DNA of 64,000 bases, taken from the NCBI RefSeq assembly GCF_948472415.1, contig NZ_OX419519.1:5981001-6045000 (forward strand), read 5' to 3'. This stretch comes from Kitasatospora fiedleri (lineage in GTDB: Bacteria; Actinomycetota; Actinomycetes; Streptomycetales; Streptomycetaceae). The notes beneath the pieces were generated by a model that was not told the origin of the DNA, ran no database searches, and worked only from the letters and a program-made list of their open reading frames with translations. Below, in pieces: positions 8,319-16,513 of the stretch (the stretch's first letter is position 1; each line of letters opens with the position of its first letter). The translations under genes and the position numbers were made by a program.

Positions 8319-9582
8319 CCGTCACCCGGTGAGTCGCACCGCCGGAACGGACGGTCAGCACCCCCGGCACCGGCCCGGCGGTCAGCAGCGCGGAGGCCGC
8401 CGCGGCCGGGGCGATCCCGTCGAAGGGGCCCGCCAACTCCAGTGCCGCGCCCGATCGGTGGCGGACGGTGCAGGTGCCCGGGCCGGTCACCTGCACGGCC
8501 AGCGTGCACGAGGGGTGGCGGCGCAGCACCTGCTCGGCCCAGGCGAGCGGCGGGCCGAGCCGGGGGTCGTCGGCGCCGCCGTGCCGGACGATCACGTCGG
8601 CCAGGGCCAGCACGCCCGGGTCGAGGGTGTCCTCGTGCACCGCCAGGTGGGCCTCGCCCGACCCCGCCGGCTCGTAGCGGACCGCCGCGAAACGCCGTAC
8701 CTCGATCGCACCGTCCGCCCCGGCGCGGGTCAGCACCCGCACCGGGGCCGTCACCACGGGCGGCTGGTGGGCGGGCAGCGGCAGCGGGTCCAGCAGCGCG
8801 GGCGCGGCCGGCTCGGGCAGACCGAGGAAGCGGTAGAACAGCGACCGCAGCAGACCGGCCGATCCACCCGGGTCGGACGTGGTCGATGCGGCCGGACCGG
8901 CGGGTACGTCACCCCGGCCGATCAGCTCCTCCACCTGCGGGCCGAGCGCGGCGTGCGGATCGAGCTTCGGCGCCGCGCGGACGAACGCGGCGACCTGTGA
9001 CCCGTCGTCGATCACGGACGGCCCGGTGGCCGCCAGGACGACCGGCGTGCCGAGGGCCGCCGCGTAGTAGCTCACCGAACCGAAGTCGCCCACCACGGCG
9101 TCCGCCGCGATCAGCGCCTGCCGCCAGTCCGCGACCGGGTCCACCAGCGTCACCCCCGCCCGGCGCGCCCCGTCCAGCCAGAGCCGGACCTGGCCGGGGC
9201 CGTGGCCGTGCCACACGTTGGGGTGCAGCACGACCGCGACCCGGTACTCGTCCAGCGGCAGTTCCGGCAGCCGGGACAGCAGCAGCGGCAGGACGTCGTC
9301 CGGGCCGCCGTCCCCGAACAGCGAGGTAGGGTTCCAGGTCGAGTTCAGGACCAGCAGGCGCTGGCCGGACCGCACCCCGAACGCCCGGCGGAACGCGTCG
9401 CGGCGGGGGAGGGCCGCGAGCATCCGGTCGAAGCACGGGTCACCGCCCAGCACCGCCGTGTGCGCGGCCTCCGGGCACGCCGCAGCGAGCCGGTCGACCT
9501 GGTCGGGGTGCGACAGCACCAGCGCATCGGCGATCGGCACCCCGTCGTCGGTGAGCAGCCACTCCGGCGACAGCCCGAACAC
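8302..9582 (-). CDS. glycosyl/glycerophosphotransferase-like protein, C-terminal part of a repeat-split gene
   Basis: This frame encodes about 426 residues from a GTG at 9582 and is the C-terminal two thirds of a CDP-glycerol-glycerophosphotransferase-like or GT-B-type protein. Visible blocks are VFGLSPEWLLTDDGVPIAD, LSHPDQVDRLAAACPEA, VAVVLHPNVWHGHG and the typical donor-site loop ADAVVGDFGSVSYYAAALG. The matching N-terminal part is in another frame just upstream (9440-10117). The two are separated by the 7-bp repeat array at 9594-9725, which has no stop in any frame. With one repeat unit fewer (or two more) the pieces would fuse into a single protein of about 600 residues. Whether the GTG at 9582 is used alone is unknown. 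Confidence 0.7.
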   Translation of the reverse strand: MFGLSPEWLLTDDGVPIADALVLSHPDQVDRLAAACPEAAHTAVLGGDPCFDRMLAALPRRDAFRRAFGVRSGQRLLVLNSTWNPTSLFGDGGPDDVLPLLLSRLPELPLDEYRVAVVLHPNVWHGHGPGQVRLWLDGARRAGVTLVDPVADWRQALIAADAVVGDFGSVSYYAAALGTPVVLAATGPSVIDDGSQVAAFVRAAPKLDPHAALGPQVEELIGRGDVPAGPAASTTSDPGGSAGLLRSLFYRFLGLPEPAAPALLDPLPLPAHQPPVVTAPVRVLTRAGADGAIEVRRFAAVRYEPAGSGEAHLAVHEDTLDPGVLALADVIVRHGGADDPRLGPPLAWAEQVLRRHPSCTLAVQVTGPGTCTVRHRSGAALELAGPFDGIAPAAAASALLTAGPVPGVLTVRSGGATHRVTVTPAR

Positions 9583-10117
9583 AGGAACACCCCGGCTCCC
9601 GGCTCCCGGCTCCCGGCTCCCGGCTCCCGGCTCCCGGCTCCCGGCTCCCGGCTCCCGGCTCCCGGCTCCCGGCTCCCGGCTCCCGGCTCCCGGCTCCCGG
9701 CTCCCGGCTCCCGGCTCCCGGCTCCGCCAGCTTCTTATTGTATCCGACGCCGTGCGAGAGGACGGTCAACTTCCGCTTGAAGCAATGGAGTTGACCGCCG
9801 AAGCTGGCGGATATCGCCAAGTCCGGGGCGAGGGCGAGGGCCTGGTCCCAGGGCAGGACCGGGACGCCCAGTCCGGCGAGGAGTTCCGGGAGGCCGGAGC
9901 GGAAGGGCGAGGTGCCCGGGCAGGTGGCCGTCAGTTGGACGCGCAGGTCGTCGCGGAACAGGCCGACGACGTCGAGCAGCCGGGTCGCCGAGGTGACGTT
10001 GTGCGCCACCAGCAGGACCTGGCGGCAACCGCTACGGGTGGTCCACCGTGCGGAATCCGCGCCGACCGGCACCCTGATCCACTCGCCTGGCAAACCGTTC
10101 CTCCGCGATCGTCGCAC
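9440..10117 (-). CDS. N-terminal part of the repeat-split glycosyl/glycerophosphotransferase-like gene
   Basis: From a GTG at 10117 the frame gives CRQVLLVAHNVTSATRLLDV, then GTSPFRSGLPELLAGLG, PWDQALALAPDLAISASFGG and LTVLSHGVGYNKKLAEPG. This is the N-terminal Rossmann half of the same protein whose remainder is at 8302-9582. It then runs through the repeat as a Gly-Ser-Arg-Glu-Pro-Gly-Ala heptapeptide ladder and on into a wrong frame of the downstream region, ending at 9440. As the sequence stands, the product is truncated (phase OFF). It sits directly upstream of its partner, with a terminator of the neighbouring efflux gene on the other side. Confidence 0.65.
   Translation of the reverse strand: MRRSRRNGLPGEWIRVPVGADSARWTTRSGCRQVLLVAHNVTSATRLLDVVGLFRDDLRVQLTATCPGTSPFRSGLPELLAGLGVPVLPWDQALALAPDLAISASFGGQLHCFKRKLTVLSHGVGYNKKLAEPGAGSREPGAGSREPGAGSREPGAGSREPGAGSREPGAGSREPGCSCVRAVAGVAAHRRRGADRRCAGAVAPRPGRPARCGVPGGRAHGGAGR
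9594..9725. repeat. GGCTCCC heptanucleotide tandem array (18 full units plus a partial)
   Basis: Eighteen perfect uninterrupted copies of GGCTCCC run from 9594 to 9719, followed by a six-base partial copy. The unit length is not a multiple of three, so each gain or loss of a unit changes the reading frame of the minus-strand gene it interrupts. No frame contains a stop inside the array; every frame reads a heptapeptide of Gly, Ser, Arg, Glu, Pro, Gly and Ala. Perfect identity of the units implies recent expansion by slipped-strand mispairing. Confidence 0.95.
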
Positions 10118-10153
10118 TGCCGTTCCGGCAGCTTAGCGATCACGGCGGAACGA

Positions 10154-10204
10154 CGGACCCGTTCCGGCGGCGGACGGCGGGCGTCGGCTGCCGGAACGGG
10201 TCCG
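10154..10204 (-). terminator. hairpin terminator downstream of the MFS gene
   Basis: A perfect 15-bp stem (CGGACCCGTTCCGGC at 10154-10168 pairing with 10190-10204) with a 21-base loop lies 11 bases past the stop codon of the efflux gene. It separates the efflux gene from the split glycosyltransferase-like gene. No U-tract follows, as is usual in streptomycetes. Confidence 0.7.
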
Positions 10205-10214
10205 GGGAGGGGCC

Positions 10215-11732
10215 TCAGTGGACGACGGTCAGCACCGGTTCCTCGTCGGAGCTGCCCTGCCGGCCGTCCTTGCCCTGGTGACCGGTGTTGATCAGGGTGA
10301 ACGCGGTGACCGAGGCCAGGGCGAGGATGCCGGCCGCCCACCAGATGGCGGTGGAGAAGCCGTGGACCATGGCCTGGAGCTGGAGCAGGTGCCCGGCGGT
10401 GGGCGTCGTCGCCTCGCGGGCGTGGTCGGCGGCGTAGTCCGCGGTGGCGCTGGTGGCGAGGGTGGACAGCAGGGCGGTGCCGATCGCGCCGCCGATCTGC
10501 TGCGAGGTGTTGACCATGGCGGAGGCCACGCCCGCGTCCTGCGGCTTGACGCCGCGGGTGGCCAGGCTCATGGCGGGCATGAACGCGGTGCCCATGCCCA
10601 GGCCCATCAGGAACAGCCCCGGCAGCAGCACGGCCGCGTACGAGCTGTCGACCTTGATCTGGGCGAGGATCACCAGCGCGCCGGAGGCGAGCAGGAAGCC
10701 GGGGCCCATCAGGAAGCGGGGGGCGACCCTGGTCATCAGGCGGGCGCCGATCTGGGTGGAGCCGGTCATCATGCCGGCCACCATCGGCAGGAAGGCGACG
10801 CCGGAGATCACCGGGCTGTAGTCCAGCACCACCTGGAGGTAGTACGTCAGGAACAGGAACAGCCCGAACATGCCCACCACGGCCATGCCCAGCGAGAGGT
10901 AGGCACCGCCCCGGTTGCGGTCGAGCACCACCCGCAGCGGCAGCAGCGGCGCCTTCACCCGCTGCTGGACGACGACCAGCAGGGTCAGCAGGACGGCCGC
11001 CGCGACGAACAGGGTGACCGTCGTCGCCGACCCCCAGCCGTCGCTCTCGGCGCGGCTGAACGCCCACACCAGCGAGGCCAGGCCGCCGGAGGCGAGCAGC
11101 GCGCCCGGCAGGTCCAGCCGGGCCTGGTTGTGGCTGCCGGCCGGCTCGCGGACCTCCATCAGGGTGCCGGTGATCGCTATCGCGGCGATGAGGACGTTGA
11201 CCAGCAGCGTCCAGCGCCAGTTCGCGTACTCGGTCAGCACGCCGCCCAGCAGCAGGCCCACGGCCGCGCCGCCGCCCGAGATGGCGCCGTAGATGCCGAA
11301 CGCCTTGGCCCGCTCCTTGCCCTCGGTGAACATCACCGTGAGCAGGGACAGCGCGGCGGGCGCCAGCAGCGCGCCGAACACGCCCTGCAGCGCGCGGGCG
11401 CCCAGCAGCATGCCGGTGTTGACCGCGGCCCCGCCCAGCGCGGACGCCAGGGCGAAGCCGACCAGCCCGGTCAGGAAGGCCCGCCGGCGGCCCCACTTGT
11501 CCGCGATCCGGCCGCCCAGGAGCAGCAGCCCGCCGAACGCCAGCGCGTACGCGGTGACGACCCACTGGCGGTTCCCGTCGGAGAAGTGCAGGGCGCGCTG
11601 CGCCGAGGGCAGGGCGATGTTCACGATGGTGCCGTCGAGCACCACCATCAGCTGGGCCAGGCAGATGAACACCAGCGCCTTCCAGCGCCGTGGATCGAGG
11701 GGGGCCGTCGCGGCGGCCGTCGGGGAGGACAT
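10215..11732 (-). CDS. MFS drug-efflux transporter, DHA2 (14-TM, EmrB/QacA) family
   Basis: This 505-residue polytopic membrane protein starts MSSPTAAATAPLDPRRWKAL. It carries hallmarks of the DHA2 branch: an early acidic TM1 motif (LAQLMVVLDGTIVNIALPS), the motif A-like GGRIADKWGRRRAFL after TM2, and the motif C-like AISGGGAAVGLLLGG in TM5. Its length fits 14 transmembrane helices. Such pumps export lipophilic drugs or the cell's own antibiotics using the proton gradient. It is seven bases downstream of a TetR-type gene on the same strand, so the two form an operon probably repressed by that regulator. The natural substrate cannot be read from sequence. Confidence 0.92.
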   Translation of the reverse strand: MSSPTAAATAPLDPRRWKALVFICLAQLMVVLDGTIVNIALPSAQRALHFSDGNRQWVVTAYALAFGGLLLLGGRIADKWGRRRAFLTGLVGFALASALGGAAVNTGMLLGARALQGVFGALLAPAALSLLTVMFTEGKERAKAFGIYGAISGGGAAVGLLLGGVLTEYANWRWTLLVNVLIAAIAITGTLMEVREPAGSHNQARLDLPGALLASGGLASLVWAFSRAESDGWGSATTVTLFVAAAVLLTLLVVVQQRVKAPLLPLRVVLDRNRGGAYLSLGMAVVGMFGLFLFLTYYLQVVLDYSPVISGVAFLPMVAGMMTGSTQIGARLMTRVAPRFLMGPGFLLASGALVILAQIKVDSSYAAVLLPGLFLMGLGMGTAFMPAMSLATRGVKPQDAGVASAMVNTSQQIGGAIGTALLSTLATSATADYAADHAREATTPTAGHLLQLQAMVHGFSTAIWWAAGILALASVTAFTLINTGHQGKDGRQGSSDEEPVLTVVH

Positions 11733-11739
11733 CAGGAGA

Positions 11740-12405
11740 TCACCTGTCGCATCGGGTCGGGGAGGAGGCGGGGGAGGGGGCCGGGGCGGTGGCCAGGGGC
11801 AGGATCACCTCGTGGATCACCCGCCGGGCGAAGGCGTGGTCCGGTGGCGTGCCGTACAGGAGCACCCGCTGGAGGATCAGGGCCGGGAGCAGGCCGGCCA
11901 GGAGTTCGAGGTCGCGCTCCGGGGGGACCTCCCCCCGCTCGACCGCCCGCCGGAAGACGGTTTCGAACACCTGGCGGCGGGACTTCTCGAAGTGCCGCCG
12001 GAACACCTCGCGCAGGACCTCGTCCTGCAGCACGGCGGAGATCAGCCCGACCATCACCCGGGTCTCGAAGACGCTGCCGGTCTCGGCGAACGCGCGGGCG
12101 ATCTCCTCCAGGTCCCCGAGCAGCGAGCCGGTGTCCGGTTCCGCCAGCGGGCCCTTGAGGCGCTCGATGGCGTCGACGACCAGCTCCGCCTTGCCGGACC
12201 AGCGCCGGTACACCGCGCCCTTGCCGGCGTGCGCGCGGGCCGCCACCGCGTCGATCGACAGGCGTTCGTAGCCGATCTCGGCCAGCAGTTCCAGCGCGGC
12301 CCGGCACAGCTCGTCGTCCCGGGACGGGTCCCTGGGACGCCCGCCGCGGTGGTCCGCTCGCTGCGCCGCGGCGCCGTCGGTGCCGGGGTCCACGGGAAGG
12401 CCCAC
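11740..12405 (-). CDS. TetR-family transcriptional regulator
   Basis: This 221-residue protein has an N-terminal TetR helix-turn-helix at about residues 30-75 (LCRAALELLAEIGYERLSID, then AVAARAHAGKGAVYRRWSGK, the recognition helix region). A C-terminal all-helical ligand and dimerisation domain follows. The GTG start at 12405 has a GAGGAGG ribosome binding site upstream. It is the first gene of a two-gene operon with the MFS pump, an arrangement typical of autoregulated efflux control. The likely operator is the nested palindrome at 12423-12456, just upstream of the start. Confidence 0.9.
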   Translation of the reverse strand: MGLPVDPGTDGAAAQRADHRGGRPRDPSRDDELCRAALELLAEIGYERLSIDAVAARAHAGKGAVYRRWSGKAELVVDAIERLKGPLAEPDTGSLLGDLEEIARAFAETGSVFETRVMVGLISAVLQDEVLREVFRRHFEKSRRQVFETVFRRAVERGEVPPERDLELLAGLLPALILQRVLLYGTPPDHAFARRVIHEVILPLATAPAPSPASSPTRCDR

Positions 12406-12422
12406 CTGCCCGCCTCCTCAAT

Positions 12423-12456
12423 CGGTACGCATCAGTTCCGGAACGGAATCGTACCG
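12423..12456. promoter_or_regulatory. nested palindrome, candidate TetR operator
   Basis: A perfect 10-bp palindrome GTTCCGGAAC (12435-12444) is flanked symmetrically by the arms CGGTACG (12423-12429) and CGTACCG (12450-12456), with the same centre. It lies 18 bases upstream of the TetR-type start codon, where a repressor would block its own promoter. This assignment is inferred from position and symmetry. Confidence 0.5.
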
Positions 12457-12619
12457 CATTCCCGAGGGGCGGCCGGACCCGTTCCGTCTCCGCCGCGCAG
12501 GCGGGTGAAGCCGGGCTTCGACGGGTCGCCGCCGCGGGTACGCGAAGGGGGACACCGCGACCGTCCGCCCCGTCCCGCGGGCCGGCGGCGAGGGACGACC
12601 GACGACAAGGAGTGGACTC

Positions 12620-13450
12620 GTGACCAGTGCCCCCGTGCACGCGCTGAACGACGGTACGAAGCTTCCCGGGGTGGGTCTGGGCACCTACCCGCTGGACGAC
12701 GAGGCGGCCGAGCGGGCCGTCGCCGGCGCGCTGGAGACCGGCTACCGGCTGATCGACACCGCCGTGAACTACGGCAACGAGACCGGTGTGGGGCGCGGCC
12801 TGGCCCGCTCCGGCGTGCCCCGGCCGGACGTGGTGGTGACGACCAAGCTGCCCGGGCGTCACCACGGCTACCGGGAGACGCTGGCGTCGTTCGAGGAGTC
12901 CCGGCGCCGGCTCGGCCTGGAGTACGTGGACCTCTACCTCATCCACTGGCCGCTGCCCCGGGTGGACAGGTACGTGGACTCCTGGCGGGCGATGATCAAG
13001 CTCCGGGACGACGGCCTGGTCCGCTCGATCGGCGTCTCCAACTTCACCGCCGAGCACCTGGAGCGCCTGCACCGGGAGACCGGCGTCCTGCCGTCGGTCA
13101 ACCAGGTCGAACTGCACCCGCTGCTGCCGCAGGACGAACTGCGGGCCTTCCACGCGAAGTTGGGCATCCGCACCGAGAGCTGGAGCCCGCTCGGCCGCGG
13201 CTCGACGCTGCTCGACGACCCCGCCGTCGGCGCGGTGGCCCGGGCGCACGGCGTGACCCCCGCGCAGGCCGTGCTGCGCTGGCACACCCAGCTCGACGCC
13301 ACCCCGATCCCCAAGTCCGCGGACCCCGGACGCCAGCGCGCGAACCTGGACCTCTTCGGCTTCGAGCTGACCGCCGAGGAGATGGCCCGGATCGCCGACC
13401 GGCCGCACGAGCGGCTGGGCGGCGACCCCGACTCCCACGAGGAGTTCTGA
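12620..13450 (+). CDS. aldo/keto reductase
   Basis: This 276-residue NADPH-dependent oxidoreductase has a TIM-barrel fold. The catalytic tetrad is visible: Asp46 and Tyr51 in LIDTAVNYGNE, Lys76 in VTTKLPG, and His109 in LYLIHWPLP. The IGVSNF block and the C-terminal cofactor motif IPKSADPGRQRANLDLF are also typical of the AKR5-like group (2,5-diketo-gluconate reductase type). The GTG at 12620 is preceded by AAGGAG. It is transcribed away from the TetR/MFS operon and has no obvious pathway partner, so the carbonyl substrate is unknown. Confidence 0.92.
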   Translation: MTSAPVHALNDGTKLPGVGLGTYPLDDEAAERAVAGALETGYRLIDTAVNYGNETGVGRGLARSGVPRPDVVVTTKLPGRHHGYRETLASFEESRRRLGLEYVDLYLIHWPLPRVDRYVDSWRAMIKLRDDGLVRSIGVSNFTAEHLERLHRETGVLPSVNQVELHPLLPQDELRAFHAKLGIRTESWSPLGRGSTLLDDPAVGAVARAHGVTPAQAVLRWHTQLDATPIPKSADPGRQRANLDLFGFELTAEEMARIADRPHERLGGDPDSHEEF

Positions 13451-13652
13451 CCTCCGACGGCGGACAGCGGGCACCGCGCGGCCGGACTGTTCAAGTCGGT
13501 GGCGGATTCCTGTGATGCGAGGGCGTCCCGTGGATCTCCTAGGACGCGGGTGGGTGGGAGCGGATCGGACCGCTCCCGTCTCCCGACCGGTCCGGCCGCC
13601 GTCCGGCGCCGAGATCCGCCGCCCCGCCGATCGTGCAAGGAGATCCACCCCG

Positions 13653-15062
13653 ATGGTTCAGCGCCCCCAGTCGGCCCGTCCCGCGACCGCCGCGTCCGCG
13701 ACCGCCCCGCTGCTCGCCGCCTTCACCGCGAGCGCCCTCCTGGCCGGCCCCCTCCTGCTCGCCGCGCCGGCCGTGGCCGCGCCGGAGCCGTCGAGCGTCG
13801 ACCACCACGCCGTGGTGCTGGTGAACTTCCGCAACAAGGCGCTCACCGACGCCGCCAAGACCCGGGCCGACGCCGTGCGGAACTTCTTCGGCACCGGCAG
13901 CACCTCGCTCGCCTCCTACTACGCCAGGAACTCCGGCGGCCGGATGAGCGTGGTCCCCGCGAAGGGCGACGGGGTCTTCGGCCCGTTCACCATCGACATG
14001 GACGACTCCGCCGCCTGCGACAACGGGAAGATGAACGAACTCGCCCGCAAGGCCATCGCCGGCGTGCCGTTCGACCACATCTCCGTCGTCTTCCACTCCG
14101 ACTTCTGCTCCAACTGGTGGGGGCTGGGCTCGGTCTCCGGCCCCAACAGCTGGTTCCACGAGGGGGCCGTCGACGACGGCGCCGCCATCATCCACGAGAT
14201 CGGCCACAACCTCGGCTTCCAGCACCAGGAACGCCAGGTCTGCCCGGCCGGCACCTTCACCACCGGCTGCACCGCCGACGAGTACAGCCACCGCACCCCG
14301 ATGGGCGGCGGCGGCGAGAAGAAGGGCCTCAGCGCCCCCGAACTCCTCTCGCTCCAGTGGCTCACCGCCCAGCAGACCACCACCCCGACGGCCGGCACCA
14401 GCGTCCACCTCACCCCGCTGCACGCCCCCGGGACCGGCGGCACCCGCGCGATCGACCTCCCGCTCGGCACCGGCGGCGACCGCGTCGTCGTCGAGTACCG
14501 CACCCCCGACCCCGGCACCCCGGACGTGGACGTGCCCCAGGGCGTCGCCGTCTACCGCGTCACCAAGGGCAACTACAAGGACGCCGTCCTGATCAGCAAC
14601 ACCGCCCAGCAGAAGAAGGCCGCCAACAACTCCCTCGACGTCAACGGCCCGGCTCTCACCGACGACGCCGCCCACCTGTCCGTCAGCGTCGTCGGCACCA
14701 GCGACACCGGGGCCGACATCCGAATCCGGCTCGGCGCCGACGCCGCCCCGAAGACCACCGCCCCGGCCGCCGCCAAGCCCGCCGCGACGGCCGCCGAGCC
14801 CGCCGCCACCGCCGAGCCCGCGCCCTCCGGCGCCGCACCGGGGCCGCTCTCGGCCGAGAACCCCGACCACCAGGCCGCCGACCCCGCCGACTCCGCCAGC
14901 CCCGCCCCCGCCGCCACCGCCACCGACGGCCGGGGCCTCGCCCAGACCGGCGGCGGCGGTTCCACGCTGCCCCTGACCCTGGGCGCCGTCGCGGCCCTGC
15001 TGATCGGCGCCGCCCTCTTCCTCGTCAACCGCCGGGGCACCGGCCGCCGCGCCCGCCGCTGA
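13653..15062 (+). CDS. secreted metzincin metalloprotease with LAXTG wall-sorting signal
   Basis: This 469-residue precursor has an N-terminal signal peptide (hydrophobic PLLAAFTASALLAGPLLLAA, with cleavage expected after AVA). The zinc-binding motif HEIGHNLGFQH (His181, Glu182, His185, His191) is the extended metzincin signature HExxHxxGxxH. A Pro/Ala-rich linker (about 370-425) leads to a sorting signal: LAQTG, a hydrophobic span (LPLTLGAVAALLIGAALFLV) and an arginine tail. The LAXTG form is that recognised by class E sortases. The protein should therefore be displayed on the cell wall. The ATG at 13653 follows an AAGGAG and gives a clean signal peptide; an upstream in-frame ATG at 13512 does not. 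Confidence 0.85.
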   Translation: MVQRPQSARPATAASATAPLLAAFTASALLAGPLLLAAPAVAAPEPSSVDHHAVVLVNFRNKALTDAAKTRADAVRNFFGTGSTSLASYYARNSGGRMSVVPAKGDGVFGPFTIDMDDSAACDNGKMNELARKAIAGVPFDHISVVFHSDFCSNWWGLGSVSGPNSWFHEGAVDDGAAIIHEIGHNLGFQHQERQVCPAGTFTTGCTADEYSHRTPMGGGGEKKGLSAPELLSLQWLTAQQTTTPTAGTSVHLTPLHAPGTGGTRAIDLPLGTGGDRVVVEYRTPDPGTPDVDVPQGVAVYRVTKGNYKDAVLISNTAQQKKAANNSLDVNGPALTDDAAHLSVSVVGTSDTGADIRIRLGADAAPKTTAPAAAKPAATAAEPAATAEPAPSGAAPGPLSAENPDHQAADPADSASPAPAATATDGRGLAQTGGGGSTLPLTLGAVAALLIGAALFLVNRRGTGRRARR

Positions 15063-15077
15063 GGGCCGCCCGCTGTT

Positions 15078-15114
15078 CGGCCCGTCCGGCGGAACGCCGG
15101 GACCGGACGGGCCG
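15078..15114. terminator. bidirectional hairpin terminator
   Basis: A perfect 12-bp stem (CGGCCCGTCCGG at 15078-15089 pairing with 15103-15114) lies between two convergent genes, the metalloprotease and a surface-anchored protein. It can serve both. Confidence 0.65.
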
Positions 15115-15166
15115 GAGCGCGGAGGCGCGGAGGCGCGGACGCACGGGTGAGGAGGTACGGGCCGGG

Positions 15167-16312
15167 TCAGTCCGGGCGGCGGGTGCGGTGGCGAACCGTC
15201 AGAAGTGCTGCTCCTGCGGCGAGCAGGAGTCCGGCCGTGCCGAGGACGGGGGTCAGCGGGAAACCGGTGGAGGCCAGCTGTCCGGCGGTGGCGGTGGTGG
15301 CGGTGGCCGGTCCGGGGATGCTCACCGGGGCCGGGGCCCGGGTGGCGGCGGAGACGGAGGGCCGGGGCGAGGCCGGGCTCGGGTCCGGAGTCGTACTCGC
15401 GCTCGCGCTCGCGCTTGCCGTGGGGCTGGGGCTGGGGCTGGGGCTCGCGCTCACGCCTGCGGAGGGCGACGGCGACGGCGACGGTGACGGCGAGGAGGAC
15501 GGTGACGCCGACACCGAGGGCGAGGGCGAGGGGCTCGGCAGGTCACCGGGCAGCGGGACGGTGGAGGTGTCGAGGTCGCCGACGGCGAAGGTGTAGACGG
15601 AGCTGTCGCTGACCGGGCCGCGGCCGTTCAGGTCGGCGCTCCAGGTGAAGGTGAGTCGGTAGACGCCGGGCGCGGTGAAGGCCCAGTTCGCGTGCTGGTG
15701 GGTGTTGCTGGGGACGGGGTAGTGGGCGGGGAGGCCGGCCCGGCTGTCGAGGACCGTCTCGGGTTCGCCGAACGGGGACCACTCCCAGAGCACGACTTTT
15801 CCGGGCCCGTCCACCGCGTCCAGGGTGAGCGTCAGGTCGCCGTTCACGTCGCCGGGGGCGAAGGACTGGGTGCTCCAGCCGGTCCAGATGACGGCGGGGT
15901 CCTGGGTCTGCGGGACGCAGTAGACGGTGTCGCCGGGCGCGCCCAGGAACTCGTACCCCGTGGTGTCGGCGGTGAGATGGAGCGCGCCGGCTTCGGTGAG
16001 GTGCAGGATCACGGACTCGGGGGTGCGCCAGACGGGGGCGCGGGCGTCGCGGTCGTCGAGCAGCAGGCTCCGGAACGCGCCGTCGGCGATCCGGGGTGAC
16101 ACGGCGTCCACGTGGCCGGAGTCGATGACGGTCCGTTCGGTGCGGACGGGCTCCTCGGTGTCGGCGAGGGCCGGCCGGGCGGTGCTGGACGGCGGTGCCG
16201 GGGTGTCGGCGGCGGGGGCGGCGGGGGCGGCGGGGGCGCCGGTGAGGAGGGCCGCGACGGCCAGGGCGGTGACGGAAGTCAGGTGGACGGCAAGGGACTT
16301 GGGGCCCTTCAC
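15167..16312 (-). CDS. choice-of-anchor M surface protein with LAXTG signal
   Basis: This 381-residue wall protein has a signal peptide (LTSVTALAVAALLTGAPAA). One TIGR03769-type 'anchored repeat' module follows, recognised by DSGHVDAVSP, YEFLGAPGDTVYCVPQTQ, VDGPGKVVLWEW, DSRAGLP and HQHANWAFTAPGVYRLTF. A Ser/Pro-rich stalk (about 255-340) then leads to LASTG, a hydrophobic helix and an arginine tail. In actinobacteria these modules occur only with a dedicated metal ABC transporter, which is encoded divergently just upstream. A role in capturing or relaying zinc at the cell surface is inferred. Zur-box-like sequences lie between it and the divergent operon. Confidence 0.85.
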   Translation of the reverse strand: MKGPKSLAVHLTSVTALAVAALLTGAPAAPAAPAADTPAPPSSTARPALADTEEPVRTERTVIDSGHVDAVSPRIADGAFRSLLLDDRDARAPVWRTPESVILHLTEAGALHLTADTTGYEFLGAPGDTVYCVPQTQDPAVIWTGWSTQSFAPGDVNGDLTLTLDAVDGPGKVVLWEWSPFGEPETVLDSRAGLPAHYPVPSNTHQHANWAFTAPGVYRLTFTWSADLNGRGPVSDSSVYTFAVGDLDTSTVPLPGDLPSPSPSPSVSASPSSSPSPSPSPSPSAGVSASPSPSPSPTASASASASTTPDPSPASPRPSVSAATRAPAPVSIPGPATATTATAGQLASTGFPLTPVLGTAGLLLAAGAALLTVRHRTRRPD

Positions 16313-16387
16313 GCGGGCCCTCCTTTCGGTGCGGCGCCGCAGGGGGCGGGGCCGGGCGGGGCGGGAGGAGGTAGACCTTATCCGATA

Positions 16388-16402
16388 TGAACATCATTTC
16401 CA
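16388..16402. promoter_or_regulatory. Zur-box-like site 1
   Basis: TGAACATCATTTCCA matches the streptomycete Zur consensus TGAAAATGATTTTCA at 12 of 15 positions. It sits 76 bases upstream of the minus-strand surface-protein gene, in the divergent promoter region of the zinc-uptake locus. Confidence 0.6.
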
Positions 16403-16448
16403 ACAAGGTCCCGGCGTGGTCTTCAACTCGCCCGCCGTCCCTTGCAGA

Positions 16449-16469
16449 TGAAAATGAAAATGGTTACCG
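16449..16469. promoter_or_regulatory. Zur-box-like site 2 (TGAAAATG direct repeats)
   Basis: Overlapping TGAAAATG units, including TGAAAATGGTTACCG at 16455-16469, resemble the left half of a Zur box; the right half is weaker. It lies about 45 bases upstream of the GTG start of the plus-strand operon and stands out as AT-rich in this GC-rich DNA. Confidence 0.45.
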
Positions 16470-16513
16470 TTTCGGCCGTCGAGCCCAACGAGGGCTCCAC
16501 CGAAGGAGGTTCC

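Noticed and set aside
9594..9725. Possible CRISPR or centromere-like iteron array
   Set aside because: Units are 7 bp, contiguous and without spacers; no cas or replication genes are nearby. It is a coding microsatellite.
15205..15612. Plus-strand Arg/Gly-rich open frames opposite the Ser/Pro stalk
   Set aside because: These are shadow frames of the low-complexity linker of the minus-strand surface protein.
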